Shown piece by piece: positions 56,419 to 64,000 of a DNA stretch of 64,000 nucleotides. The DNA comes from Odobenus rosmarus divergens (Eukaryota > Chordata > Mammalia > Carnivora > Odobenidae), in assembly GCF_000321225.1 (NCBI RefSeq), contig NW_004450582.1, positions 2,520,737 through 2,584,736 of the forward strand. The letters are read 5' to 3'. Both the position numbers and the translations under genes were made by a program. The notes beneath the pieces were generated by a model. The model did no database searches and was not told where the DNA came from. It was given only the letters and a program-made list of their open reading frames with translations. Numbering within the stretch: the stretch's first letter is position 1; each line of letters starts with the position of its first letter.

Positions 56419-56595
56419 TTCTTAATTTTATTTATTTGAGAGAGAGAGAGAGAGAGCACAGAGGGAGAGGGAGAGGGAAAAGCGAATCCCCCGCTGAGCA
56501 GGGAGCCCGACGTAGGGCTCAATCCCAGGACCCCGAGATCATGACCTGAGCTGAAGGCAGATGCTTAACCAGCAACAGAGCCACCCAGGTGCCCC
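56419..56595 (-). mobile_element. CAN-SINE, minus strand
   Basis: AATTTTATTTATTTGAGAGA at the left, 'ctcaatcccaggaccccgag' in the middle and 'gccacccaggtgccc' at the right. Confidence 0.94.
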
Positions 56596-56633
56596 TCCCT
56601 TCTACCTTTTAGATGGCCCCTTTTCCTTTTCAG

Positions 56634-56636
56634 TCT

Positions 56637-56674
<38 letters not shown>

Positions 56675-56690
56675 CGTCTGTGTGTGTGTT
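56634..56690. repeat. (TC)n(GC)n(TG)n compound microsatellite
   Basis: A TC run, a pure CG/GC run of about 18 bases (56659-56676) and a TG run. A CG run of this length is rare in mammalian DNA and can adopt Z-DNA. Confidence 0.96.
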
Positions 56691-56712
56691 ACGGGCCCCT
56701 TGGCACAGCTGT
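56685..56712. repeat. 28-bp shared motif, copy 1
   Basis: TGTTACGGGCCCCTTGGCAC then AGCTGT. It differs at one base from 58495-58522. Confidence 0.8.
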
Positions 56713-56789
56713 GTGTTTTGTCTCCATGTGTGCCTTAGTTGCTGGTAAATCAGAATTTCCTCCTTCACTCTAACTCTGCACACTCCTCC

Positions 56790-57850
56790 AGTCTAAGTTC
56801 CAAAAGTTCTCACAGCAGTCCAGAGATTCTTAACTGAATTTTAGATGCACATTTCCATCTGCTTATTAATCTCCACCTGGAAATCTCTGAGACTGCAAAA
56901 ATTCAGCATCACCTTCTATCCCTGGCCACCAAAAATAAACAAATCTCTGTTCCTTTTCATTTCCCATCCAGGTTAACGGTACCTACTGCTTTCTATCTGG
57001 TCCCATCCGACATCTGAAACCCTCTTAGATGTGGCCTTCCTGTTTAGACCTCCACATTCTAGAAGACTGATTTTACTTCCTAAGCATGTATCCAGTCTGC
57101 CTGTTCTTTACATTGCCCGACCACTGCCTTAGGGTCAGCCCTTCACCATCTTTCCCTGTACTGATACAATAGCCTCCTCATTGTTTTCCTTACTTCCTTT
57201 CTCACTCTCTTCCTTTACATCTTTCACACCAGGGTCTGAGCTATCTTTTATAATGTCATCCTTGGTTACATTGTTCCTCTTCGATTCTCATGGCCTTGAA
57301 AAAAAGTGAGCTCTTAAGTCTAGTGTGCGAGGTTCTTTGCCTGATCCTGCTTATTCCACGAAGCTCTTAAGACTTTACCTGCTTTCTCAAGCCCCCATGG
57401 AATGTCACATCTCTGCCTTTGCCTGAAGTGCCTTTCTCTTGTCTTCCTGGACGCTCTTTCTATTTTATTTGTTTATTTATTTATTTATTTATTTATTTAA
57501 AGATTTTATTTATTTAAGAGAGAGACACAGTGAGAGAGGGAACACAAGCAGAGGGAGTAGGAGAGGGAGAAGCAGGCTTCCCGCGGAGCAGGGAGCCCGA
57601 TGCGGGGCTCGATCCCAGGACCCTGGGATCATGACCCGAGCCGAAGGCAGACGCTTAACCGACTGAGCCACCCAGGCGCCCCTATTTCTATTTTAAAGGA
57701 CCTCTTTTATTTGGGGCTTTTCCCTCTTCTACCCTGATTCCCACTCCAGCTAAGTGCTCCTTCCATGACCCCTTATAAATACCTCCGCAACAAGCCCTGG
57801 CCACATAATTTTGTATTTCTCTATGTTTTTGTTCAAGATCCAGTGGACTT
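56790..57850 (+). repeat. L2-like LINE split by a SINE
   Basis: 'gcctcctcattgttttcctt', 'tgaagtgcctttctcttgtc' and 'gtgctccttccatgacccct' fit L2 blocks in order. The left edge is indistinct. Confidence 0.55.
57468..57684 (-). mobile_element. CAN-SINE, low divergence
   Basis: (TTTA)n left tail, AAAGATTTTATTTATTTAAG, 'ggggctcgatcccaggaccc' and 'gccacccaggcgcccc'. Target-site duplication TTTCTATTTTA at 57457-57467 and 57685-57695. Confidence 0.97.
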
Positions 57851-58221
57851 TTAATAAGCATAATGATTACTTTAGCACTAACAAATGGCTTTCCCATTTT
57901 CTATTTAATTTGATCATCCCAGAACTCCTTTTGTCTTTGAATTGTGTAGAAAAAGAGCCTGAGACAAAGTTGATATAGTAGTGCTTTACTTAGAGTAGAA
58001 TTCCAGAATAGCAAGAGTGAGGGAAAAAGGGAAGTAGAGCAGGGAAAGAAGATGAGAAAATATAAGGTGGTGTACAAGCTGGGGACTGCTTCACAAAGAG
58101 ACATAGCCAGTGGCTCATTATGTGGGACATCTCCTAACAGGCAGGATAGATCCACTATGCCTCTGAAAATTCTATTAGGTTTGGGAAGTAGGGAAACTAA
58201 GGAATTTATTTATCAATGGCT
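57851..58221. other. Unassigned non-coding sequence
   Basis: Antiparallel frames at 57.9-58.2 kb (84 and 93 codons) lack domains. No repeat recognised. Confidence 0.45.
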
Positions 58222-58415
58222 TTTTTTTTTTTTTAAGATTTTCTTTATTTGTCAGAGAGAGAGAGAGAACACACAAGCAGGGGGAGCGGCAGGCAGAGGG
58301 AGAAGCAGGCTCCCCACTGAGCAAGGAGCCTGACACAGGACTCGATCCCAGGACCCTGGGATCATGACCTGAGCTGAAGGCAGACGCTTAACCGACTGAG
58401 CCACCTAGGTGTCCC
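58222..58415 (-). mobile_element. CAN-SINE, minus strand
   Basis: T-run, AAGATTTTCTTTATTTGTCA and 'gagccacctaggtgtccc'. Flanking ATCAATGGCTTT and GTCAGTGGTTTC are a possible but weak duplication. Confidence 0.93.
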
Positions 58416-58494
58416 TTGTCAGTGGTTTCTTATTTCCTGCTTCTCACTGGCCAAAACTGACCCCATTATTTAAAAGTTTCCTTGACTTTCAGAT

Positions 58495-58522
58495 TGTGTT
58501 ACGGGCCCCTTGGTACAGCTGT
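58495..58522. repeat. 28-bp shared motif, copy 2, opening a GC-richer segment
   Basis: Starts 'tgtgttacgggccccttggt'. Sequence to about 58740 is GC-richer with a 'gggaggctgagaccctgagg'-like block and ends 'caagcacataca'. The TG...CA ends (58497-58740) would fit an LTR, but no polyadenylation signal is seen. Confidence 0.7.
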
Positions 58523-58755
58523 TGGGGAAGCCATAGCTGTGGTGGGACAGGTTGGGTCGAGCTTGGGTGCTATGGTTCCTGCTGGGGCAGACATGATGGA
58601 GGCTGTGTGGAGGCCCAGCCCTCATCCTCAGGGAGGCTGAGACCCTGAGGGAGGAGAGGAAGCAATGGCAGTGGCTGGTCAGCCGTTCTCACTTGATCAA
58701 GCAGCCAAGGGAATGGGGTGGGTTGGGCCAAGCACATACACTGGGTCAAGTTCAT
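58523..58755. other. GC-richer segment, possible LTR-like repeat
   Basis: Antiparallel 61- and 79-codon frames; G-rich; no recognised domain. Confidence 0.35.
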
Positions 58756-58759
58756 CTGT

Positions 58760-58872
58760 ATGTTAGCAAAACCCTATTTTCCTCATATTATTGATGAGGA
58801 AATTGAGATTAGAGAAATAATGTAAATTGTCTAAAGTTTCCCATAACTATTCTGATTGAACGAGAAGGTGTT
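58760..58872 (-). repeat. MIR fragment
   Basis: 'ttgatgaggaaattgagatt' followed by 'gtctaaagtttcccataact' fits reverse MIR. Confidence 0.7.
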
Positions 58873-59184
58873 TCAAAGTATTTCCCAACCCCCCCCTCAA
58901 AAAACCCAAAGTATTTTATGTTGCTTTGCATTGAACAAATGCACTTAAGTTTCTATCTTTTCCTTTCTTCCCTTTTTCATCCTTCTATTGTATTTTATTT
59001 ATTTTGTTTTATGTTTTTCTGCTTCCTATTTTAATCCTCAATTTGCAAGAGGAAGAAGAAAAGCAAAATACCCACATCTCACATTTAGGTTATGGAAATT
59101 GTCGAAATGATTCAATGTTATTTTAGTGTTTGATGTGGATGTCTACCTGCCTAGATTTAAAGAGTTGGGCAGAAATGTTCCTTG

Positions 59185-59375
59185 GGGGGTGCCTGGGTAG
59201 CTCAGTTGGTTGGGCATCTACCTCTGGCTCAGGTTGTGGTCTCGAGGTCCTGGGATTGAGCCCCAAATTGGGCTTCCCACTCAGCGGTGAGTCTGCTTGT
59301 CCCTCTCTCTCTGTCCCGCCCTCTGCTTGTGCTCTCTCTCTCTCTCAAATGGAAAAATAAAATTAAAAAAAAAAA
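59185..59375 (+). mobile_element. CAN-SINE, plus strand
   Basis: Head 'ggggtgcctgggtagctcag'. Flanked by AGAAATGTTCCTT (59171-59183) and AGAAACGTTCCTT (59376-59388), one change. Confidence 0.95.
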
Positions 59376-59506
59376 AGAAACGTTCCTTAGGATAGTACTT
59401 TTCAGTATTGGCAGCGCTGGTTCTTTTTAATTTGTATATCTAAGCTAGACCTTCCTTGAACTCCTCAGAGAACAGTTTTACTAAGTGCAGTAGAAAGTAC
59501 TACCTA

Positions 59507-59640
59507 GGGGTCCCTGGGTGGCTGAGTCCTTTAAGCATCTGACTCTTGGTCTCAGCCCAGGTCTTGATTTCAGGGTTGTGAGTTCAAGCCCCATACTGGG
59601 CTCCATGGTGGTCCTAGAGCCTACTTAAAAAAAAAAAAAA
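59507..59640 (+). mobile_element. Short tRNA-derived SINE, plus strand
   Basis: Head 'ggggtccctgggtggctgag', body cut short before the CT-rich part, A-run tail. Perfect duplication AGTACTACCTA at 59496-59506 and 59641-59651. Confidence 0.95.
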
Positions 59641-59761
59641 AGTACTACCTAATTCAGAATGTATTTTTAGAGGAGTAACTTTATGATCCTGATAGCAAAA
59701 GGTTTTTTCTTCCTCCAACTAATACCATTTTTAAACAAATATCTTGTTTTATTATTTTTTA

Positions 59762-59935
59762 ATTTTTTTTTAAGATTTTATTTATTTGAGATAGAGGTAG
59801 AGAGACAGAGAGAGAGATGGAGAAGCAGGCTCCAAGCTGAACAGGGAGCCCGATGCGGGACTGGATCCCAGTACCCTGGGATTATGACCTAAGCCGAAGG
59901 CAGATGCTTAACCAACTGAGCCACCCAGGTGCCCC
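59762..59935 (-). mobile_element. CAN-SINE, minus strand
   Basis: T-run, AAGATTTTATTTATTTGAGA and 'gccacccaggtgcccc'. No clear duplication. Confidence 0.94.
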
Positions 59936-60363
59936 AAGAGATATATTCATAATTTTAACTTTCTCCCATGTTTATTGCCTTGGATACCAAGAATGAAAAG
60001 CCATAGGTTAGGGCTTTAAATAAATCACAACCATCCTTAGTTCACAACATTTTTCCAACTTGAAGAAGGCGTAACATTCTTTCTGAGATCAAACAGGAGT
60101 AATAATAGGAAGCCTTGAAAATTCATTCTCCATTATATAAGCAGTATGAAAAGAAGTAGGAATGGTTTCAGTGGTCAACACACAATTTTAATTTACTTTC
60201 CTTGTACTAACTTTTCCTTTCTTTCTTTCCTTTTTCAAACACTGATGACCTCTGGTTTAGTCAGTGATCACCAGTCCAGCCTGCTCTGTCCAAATGAACA
60301 TGACAGAATGGTTTAATAGTAGGAAGTCACAAAAGGCAGGTTTTTAAAGAATGAACTACTCAC

Positions 60364-60553
60364 AGGGCATCTGGGTGGCTCAGTCGGTTAAGCATCTGCC
60401 TTTGGCTCAGGTCATGATCCTGGGGTCCTGGGATCGAGTCCTGTATTGGGCTCCCTGCTCAGTGGTTGGAAGTCTGCTTCTCCCTCTCCATCTACCTCTC
60501 CCCCTGCTCATGCTCTCTCTCAAATAAATAAATAAAATCTAAAAAAAAAAAAA
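60364..60553 (+). mobile_element. CAN-SINE, plus strand
   Basis: Head 'gggcatctgggtggctcagt'. 18-bp target-site duplication AAAGAATGAACTACTCAC (60346-60363) / AAAGATTGAACTACTCAC (60554-60571), one change. Confidence 0.97.
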
Positions 60554-60571
60554 AAAGATTGAACTACTCAC

Positions 60572-60869
60572 TTGGTATGATGTCCCTCTCCAAAACACTT
60601 ATCTGTACACCAACTTCCAGGGCCTAATTTGTTTCTACAAAGACCTCTGGAGGGCCGTCTAAAGTAGGGGAAGTTCTTCCAGACTTTTTTTTAAGTCATC
60701 CTTGCTCAGAACTGCTGGGAAACAGCTGGGGTTTGAGGTAGTGTTGGTAAGGCTGGGGACACTAAGTCCTGGACTTGTCAGTGGCCTATTTGATTAGTAA
60801 TGACCTAGTCTAAGCATCCTCAGGTACATAAGCAATACATTTAGGACGAAAGAACACTGTTGCATTGTT
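60572..60869. other. Unassigned non-coding sequence
   Basis: Nothing recognised. Confidence 0.45.
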
Positions 60870-61310
60870 TGAGTGGCTCTTGGTTGGCTCTTGATTGACA
60901 AACAGAGGCAGAGGGAGGGAAAATTTGCTCTCTTGTTAAAACTGGGGCAACCATCTTCTGCCAGCTACTGGCACTCCTGGTTCTTGGGCCTTTGAACTTG
61001 GCTTGAAATTCTCCTGGTTTTCAGGCCTTGGGTCTGGACTGGGACTACACGACTGGCTTCTCTGTTCTCCAGTTTGCAGACTGCACATTGTGGGACTTCT
61101 CAGCTTCCATAATCATGTGAGCCAATTTCTCATAATAAATATCGTTCTATATATCTGTATCTCTATATCTGCATCTACATCTACATCTACACACACCTAC
61201 ACTTCTACTGAGAGAGAAAGGGAGAGAAACAGAGACAGAGAGACAGGGATAGATAGATAAATAGGTGGATATCTTATTGGTTCCGTTTCTTTGGAGAACT
61301 CCATTATTAC
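60870..61310 (+). repeat. Old LTR-like repeat with an internal microsatellite
   Basis: 'cagtttgcagactgcacatt', 'ataatcatgtgagccaattt', 'tcataataaatatcgttcta' and 'cttattggttccgtttcttt' with 'ggagaactc' follow a common old repeat with an AATAAA. (CATCTA)n and GA-rich runs have expanded at 61158-61250. Confidence 0.6.
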
Positions 61311-62160
61311 AAGGTGGAAAGGAAGCTCTATTAGAAAAGAGTTGGAGGCAGGACAAATCTCGATGGGTGCTATTCTAATTGAGAGCAAGAGCCCATTAAC
61401 CAGCAACAGCTGAATGAGATGAAGGTCCATTAGAACCTGTTGTCTTTGTGACTGCCTTATGTTTGTTCTTTATTTCTCCATTCACAGAGGGTCTGCTGCT
61501 TGACTTTGTGGGTAGAGAGAGAGGGGCTACGGGAGGTAGCTGCGTCCTCCTCTATAACCGTGCTTGGTGGGTGTGGAAATTCCAGTGTTGGCAGCTGCGA
61601 CTGCAGACAGCATTCAGAACCCTGGGGTCTATGGCAGGGAAAGAAAGGAAAGAAGCAGAATCAGGCAGCCTGAAAGGGGGTAAGCAGTGGTTCACTTTGT
61701 GCACGGTTTCCTGATGCCACACTACCCTCTTCTTTGTTCTCTCTCCTTTCTTCTTTCCCACAAAGTAACAGTGCTAAATATAAAATACTCTCACGTTGAG
61801 CTAGTTCTAGTTGTAGGCTCTGGAGAGTTGGAAACTTCCCACATTCTATTATACATATTTTTCTCATTCCTGCTTACTTCAGGCCAGAAGGCCCATATAC
61901 TACCAGGAAATAAAATAATAAAAGCCCGTCTTTGCTGCTGGCTCTGTGCATGCGGCCAACTGATTTTTGCAGGACCACCGTTAGGGTGCTAATAGGGGAT
62001 CATGAAGGTATGTGCTAATAACATAATCGCACAGGGTAATTTGGGAGGCTGCAGGAGTGTGGGGCTCTTCCACTCTCCTTGGGAGCTGTTATCTGCCCTT
62101 CTCCCTTTTTCCTCTTACCCCTGTCTGTCCTGAGGTGCCATCCAGTGTTTTCAGAAACAC
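61311..62160. other. Unassigned non-coding sequence
   Basis: Frames of 88 (plus), 69 and 68 (minus) and 101 (plus) codons overlap between 61.45 and 62.0 kb. No domain and no exon-like boundary pattern; treated as chance. Confidence 0.4.
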
Positions 62161-62164
62161 TTTT

Positions 62165-62382
62165 CTTTTATTTATTTTTTCTAGATTTTTTTTTTTTAAA
62201 TGTATTTGTCAGAGAGAGAGAGATTGAGAAAGAGTGAACACAAGCAGGGGGAGCGGCAGGCAGAGGGAGAAGCGGGCTCCTCGCTGAGCAAGGAGCCCGA
62301 TGCAGGACTCAATCCCAAGACCCTGGGATCATGACCCGAGCTAAAGGCAGACGCTTCACCAACTGAGCCACCCAGATGTCCC
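62165..62382 (-). mobile_element. CAN-SINE, minus strand
   Basis: Target-site duplication CAGAAACACTTTT at 62152-62164 and 62383-62395. Standard layout. Confidence 0.97.
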
Positions 62383-62395
62383 CAGAAACACTTTT

Positions 62396-63045
62396 AGATG
62401 ATGACACATGGAGGTCGCCTGCTCAGCCAAGCAAACCGTCTGGGTGTCAGACACCCTTGCCTTTTAAAAGCTGAACTCAATTTTCTGCTCCATCTTCCCA
62501 ACGAGGTTTGGTTGAAGCATGTAGAAACTTTTAAAACAACTGACAGTCATTTTATGTGTGCTGAATCTAATAAAAAATTGGTCTGGCTTTCCCTATGTCT
62601 TAGCTTATTTTATTTTTCATTTCTTTTTGCTGTTGACCCATTTTTAGTTTATTTTATAAAAGTACCAGGCTGAAAGGAAAAATAAAACAAAAAACCCCCA
62701 CAGCTCACCCACAGGCATTTGGAGGAGCAATGTTCTGTCATGCAGGCCCCCCACTCTGTCTTCCCCATGTTGATGCAGGGCTGCCCCGCACAGAGGTCTC
62801 TTCCCAGAGTCTCAGATAAGGAAAGGAGCAAGGACCCTCCAGTCCCTGGTTTACCCCCCTCAGTCTGTCCAACACACTCCTCAAGAACTGGAAACACATC
62901 AGGGGGACTGCCATCCACTTCAGCCTCCTCTCTCCCTTCTGGGTCCACAGTCCCTTGGGTCAGGAAAGGATGTTTCTTTAACTTCCATTCTACCTGAATA
63001 TAATATTGTCCATCACATCTAGTCCTTGGTATATTTAATGCAAGT
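62396..63045. other. Unassigned non-coding sequence
   Basis: A 99-codon minus frame (62649-62948) overlaps a 92-codon plus frame (62719-62997); composition is slightly GC-rich. No recognised domain. Confidence 0.4.
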
Positions 63046-63063
63046 TAAACATTTGGAGGATCC

Positions 63064-63185
63064 GGGCGCCTGGGTGGCTCAGATGGTTAAGCGTCTGCCT
63101 TCGGCTCGGGTCATGATCCCAGGGTCCTGGGATCGAGTCCCGCATCGGGCTCCCTGCTCAGCGGGGAGCCTGCTTCTCCCTCTGC

Positions 63186-63216
<31 letters not shown>

Positions 63217-63250
63217 GAATAAATAAATAAAATTTTTAAAAAAAAAAAAA
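63064..63250 (+). mobile_element. CAN-SINE, the least diverged here
   Basis: Head GGGCGCCTGGGTGGCTCAGA, '(TC)n' body and CATGAATAAATAAATAAAAT tail. Perfect 15-bp duplication ACATTTGGAGGATCC at 63049-63063 and 63251-63265. Its body type (ending TCTCATGAATAAATAAATAA) differs from the ...CTCTCAAATAAATAAATAAA type common here. Confidence 0.98.
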
Positions 63251-63265
63251 ACATTTGGAGGATCC

Positions 63266-63605
63266 GTTCTTTCTCAACGTGCCTGTTTTCTAGTCTGTTG
63301 TCACACTGCCGAATTCACTTGAATGTACAAGTTGAATAATAACGCCTGGTCTTTTCATTCCTTCTTTGACAGTCTTGATCCAATCTGCAACTTCTTCTCC
63401 CCCAGGATACTTTGGGTTTACTAGGGAGAAAGTTATGTTTCCAAAAAGGTGAAAATCACATTAGTATTTTTTCAAAATATTGTCTCCTCTTCACAGTGTT
63501 AAGAAATTGTGGCAACAACATCACTCTTGCCCTCACACAACCTCCACTGCAGCCTAACAAAAAGAGCTCTCAATATCTATTATTTTTTTTCCCCATCACT
63601 TGTAG
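63266..63605. other. Unassigned non-coding sequence
   Basis: Nothing recognised. Confidence 0.45.
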
Positions 63606-63609
63606 TGAA

Positions 63610-63760
63610 CACAAGGCAGGCTCATTCTTCTTTCAAGTCTCAGCCTAAATGCCATCTCCTGAGAAACACCTTTCTTGATGAGTGCCTTCCCCTCATCATT
63701 CTGCTTATTTTAAATTCATAACTTTTATCACATTGTATTATGTTGTTTTTCTTTTTTTGA
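63610..63760 (+). repeat. L2 LINE fragment
   Basis: 'ttcaagtctcagcctaaatg', 'ccatctcctgagaaacacct', 'tcatcattctgcttatttta' fit L2 in order. Confidence 0.8.
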
Positions 63761-63809
63761 TAAGCTCTAATTTATTTATTTTATTTTTATCTTGAGCATT
63801 TTTTCCAGT

Positions 63810-64000
63810 CCTTTTTTTTTTTTTTTAAAGATTTATTTATTTATTGGGAGAGAGAGAGAGAGCAAGTGTGCATGCACAAGTGGAGGGCAGGGCAGAGGGA
63901 GAGAGAGAATCTCAAGCAGACTCCCCACTGAGTGTGGAGCTGGACATGGGGCTTGATCCCACAACCCTGAGATCATGACCTGAGCCAAAATCAAGAGTCT
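63810..64000 (-). mobile_element. CAN-SINE, cut by the window edge
   Basis: T-run, AAAGATTTATTTATTTATTG and an unusual insertion with 'gtgtgcatgcacaagtggag'. The head is outside the window. Confidence 0.94.

Noticed and set aside
61003..61260. 85-codon frame with a (T-S)n run
   Set aside because: The run is an expanded (CATCTA)n microsatellite inside an old repeat.

Overview
The window is nuclear DNA of a caniform carnivoran mammal. Some 35 copies of the carnivore tRNA-Lys-derived SINE (CAN-SINE: tRNA-like head opening GGGCGCCTGGGTGGCTCAG, CT-rich body, AATAAA-rich tail) lie on both strands, mixed with LINE-1, L2, MIR, hAT/Tigger DNA transposons and ERV remnants. The SINE consensus types look more like those of bears, pinnipeds and mustelids than the dog type; that placement is my inference from memory of the families. 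There is no bacterial, plasmid or phage signature.

I find no intact protein-coding gene. Nearly all open frames are short, and many are translations of SINE heads or simple repeats. The gene-derived sequences I can support are two dead copies: a minus-strand apolipoprotein A-IV-like fragment near 22.45-22.69 kb, and a 5'-truncated RPL14 retrocopy at 33.73-33.91 kb with poly(A) and a 14-bp target-site duplication. The window is best read as intergenic or intronic.

Layout. 0-12.8 kb: repeat-rich, with a three-SINE cluster (2.2-2.9 kb), several old LTRs (4.0-6.15 kb) and a LINE-1 3' end (8.7-9.35 kb). 12.8-25.1 kb: no CAN-SINE at all, although old MIR and L2 persist. This stretch includes a GC-richer part with a long pyrimidine tract and G-run (13.3-14.5 kb), a duplicated ~45-bp motif (18.80 and 20.00 kb) and the apoA-IV-like relic. 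25-34.4 kb: nested repeats, including a MaLR LTR split by a SINE, LINE-1 inside LINE-1 with a 14-bp duplication, a Tigger-like element and SINE inside LINE-1, and an LTR-like segment carrying a SINE, the RPL14 retrocopy and another SINE. 34.4-45 kb: few SINEs, a 37-bp-period minisatellite, MER20 inside L2, and a minus-strand ERVL pol (reverse transcriptase) remnant split by a SINE and a hAT element. 45-64 kb: SINE-rich, with a plus-strand ERVL remnant including integrase-like sequence (about 49.7-53.2 kb), a class-I-type LTR at 54.66-55.05 kb, and at 45.9 kb a short polyadenylated retroposed copy of the same kind of LTR sequence.

No previously undescribed system is evident. The observations most worth checking are the SINE-free interval and its duplicated motif, the retroposed LTR fragment, a 37-bp exact copy of distant sequence patched into a SINE, and the apoA-IV-like relic. 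All repeat family names come from recognising consensus features by eye; no database search was run.
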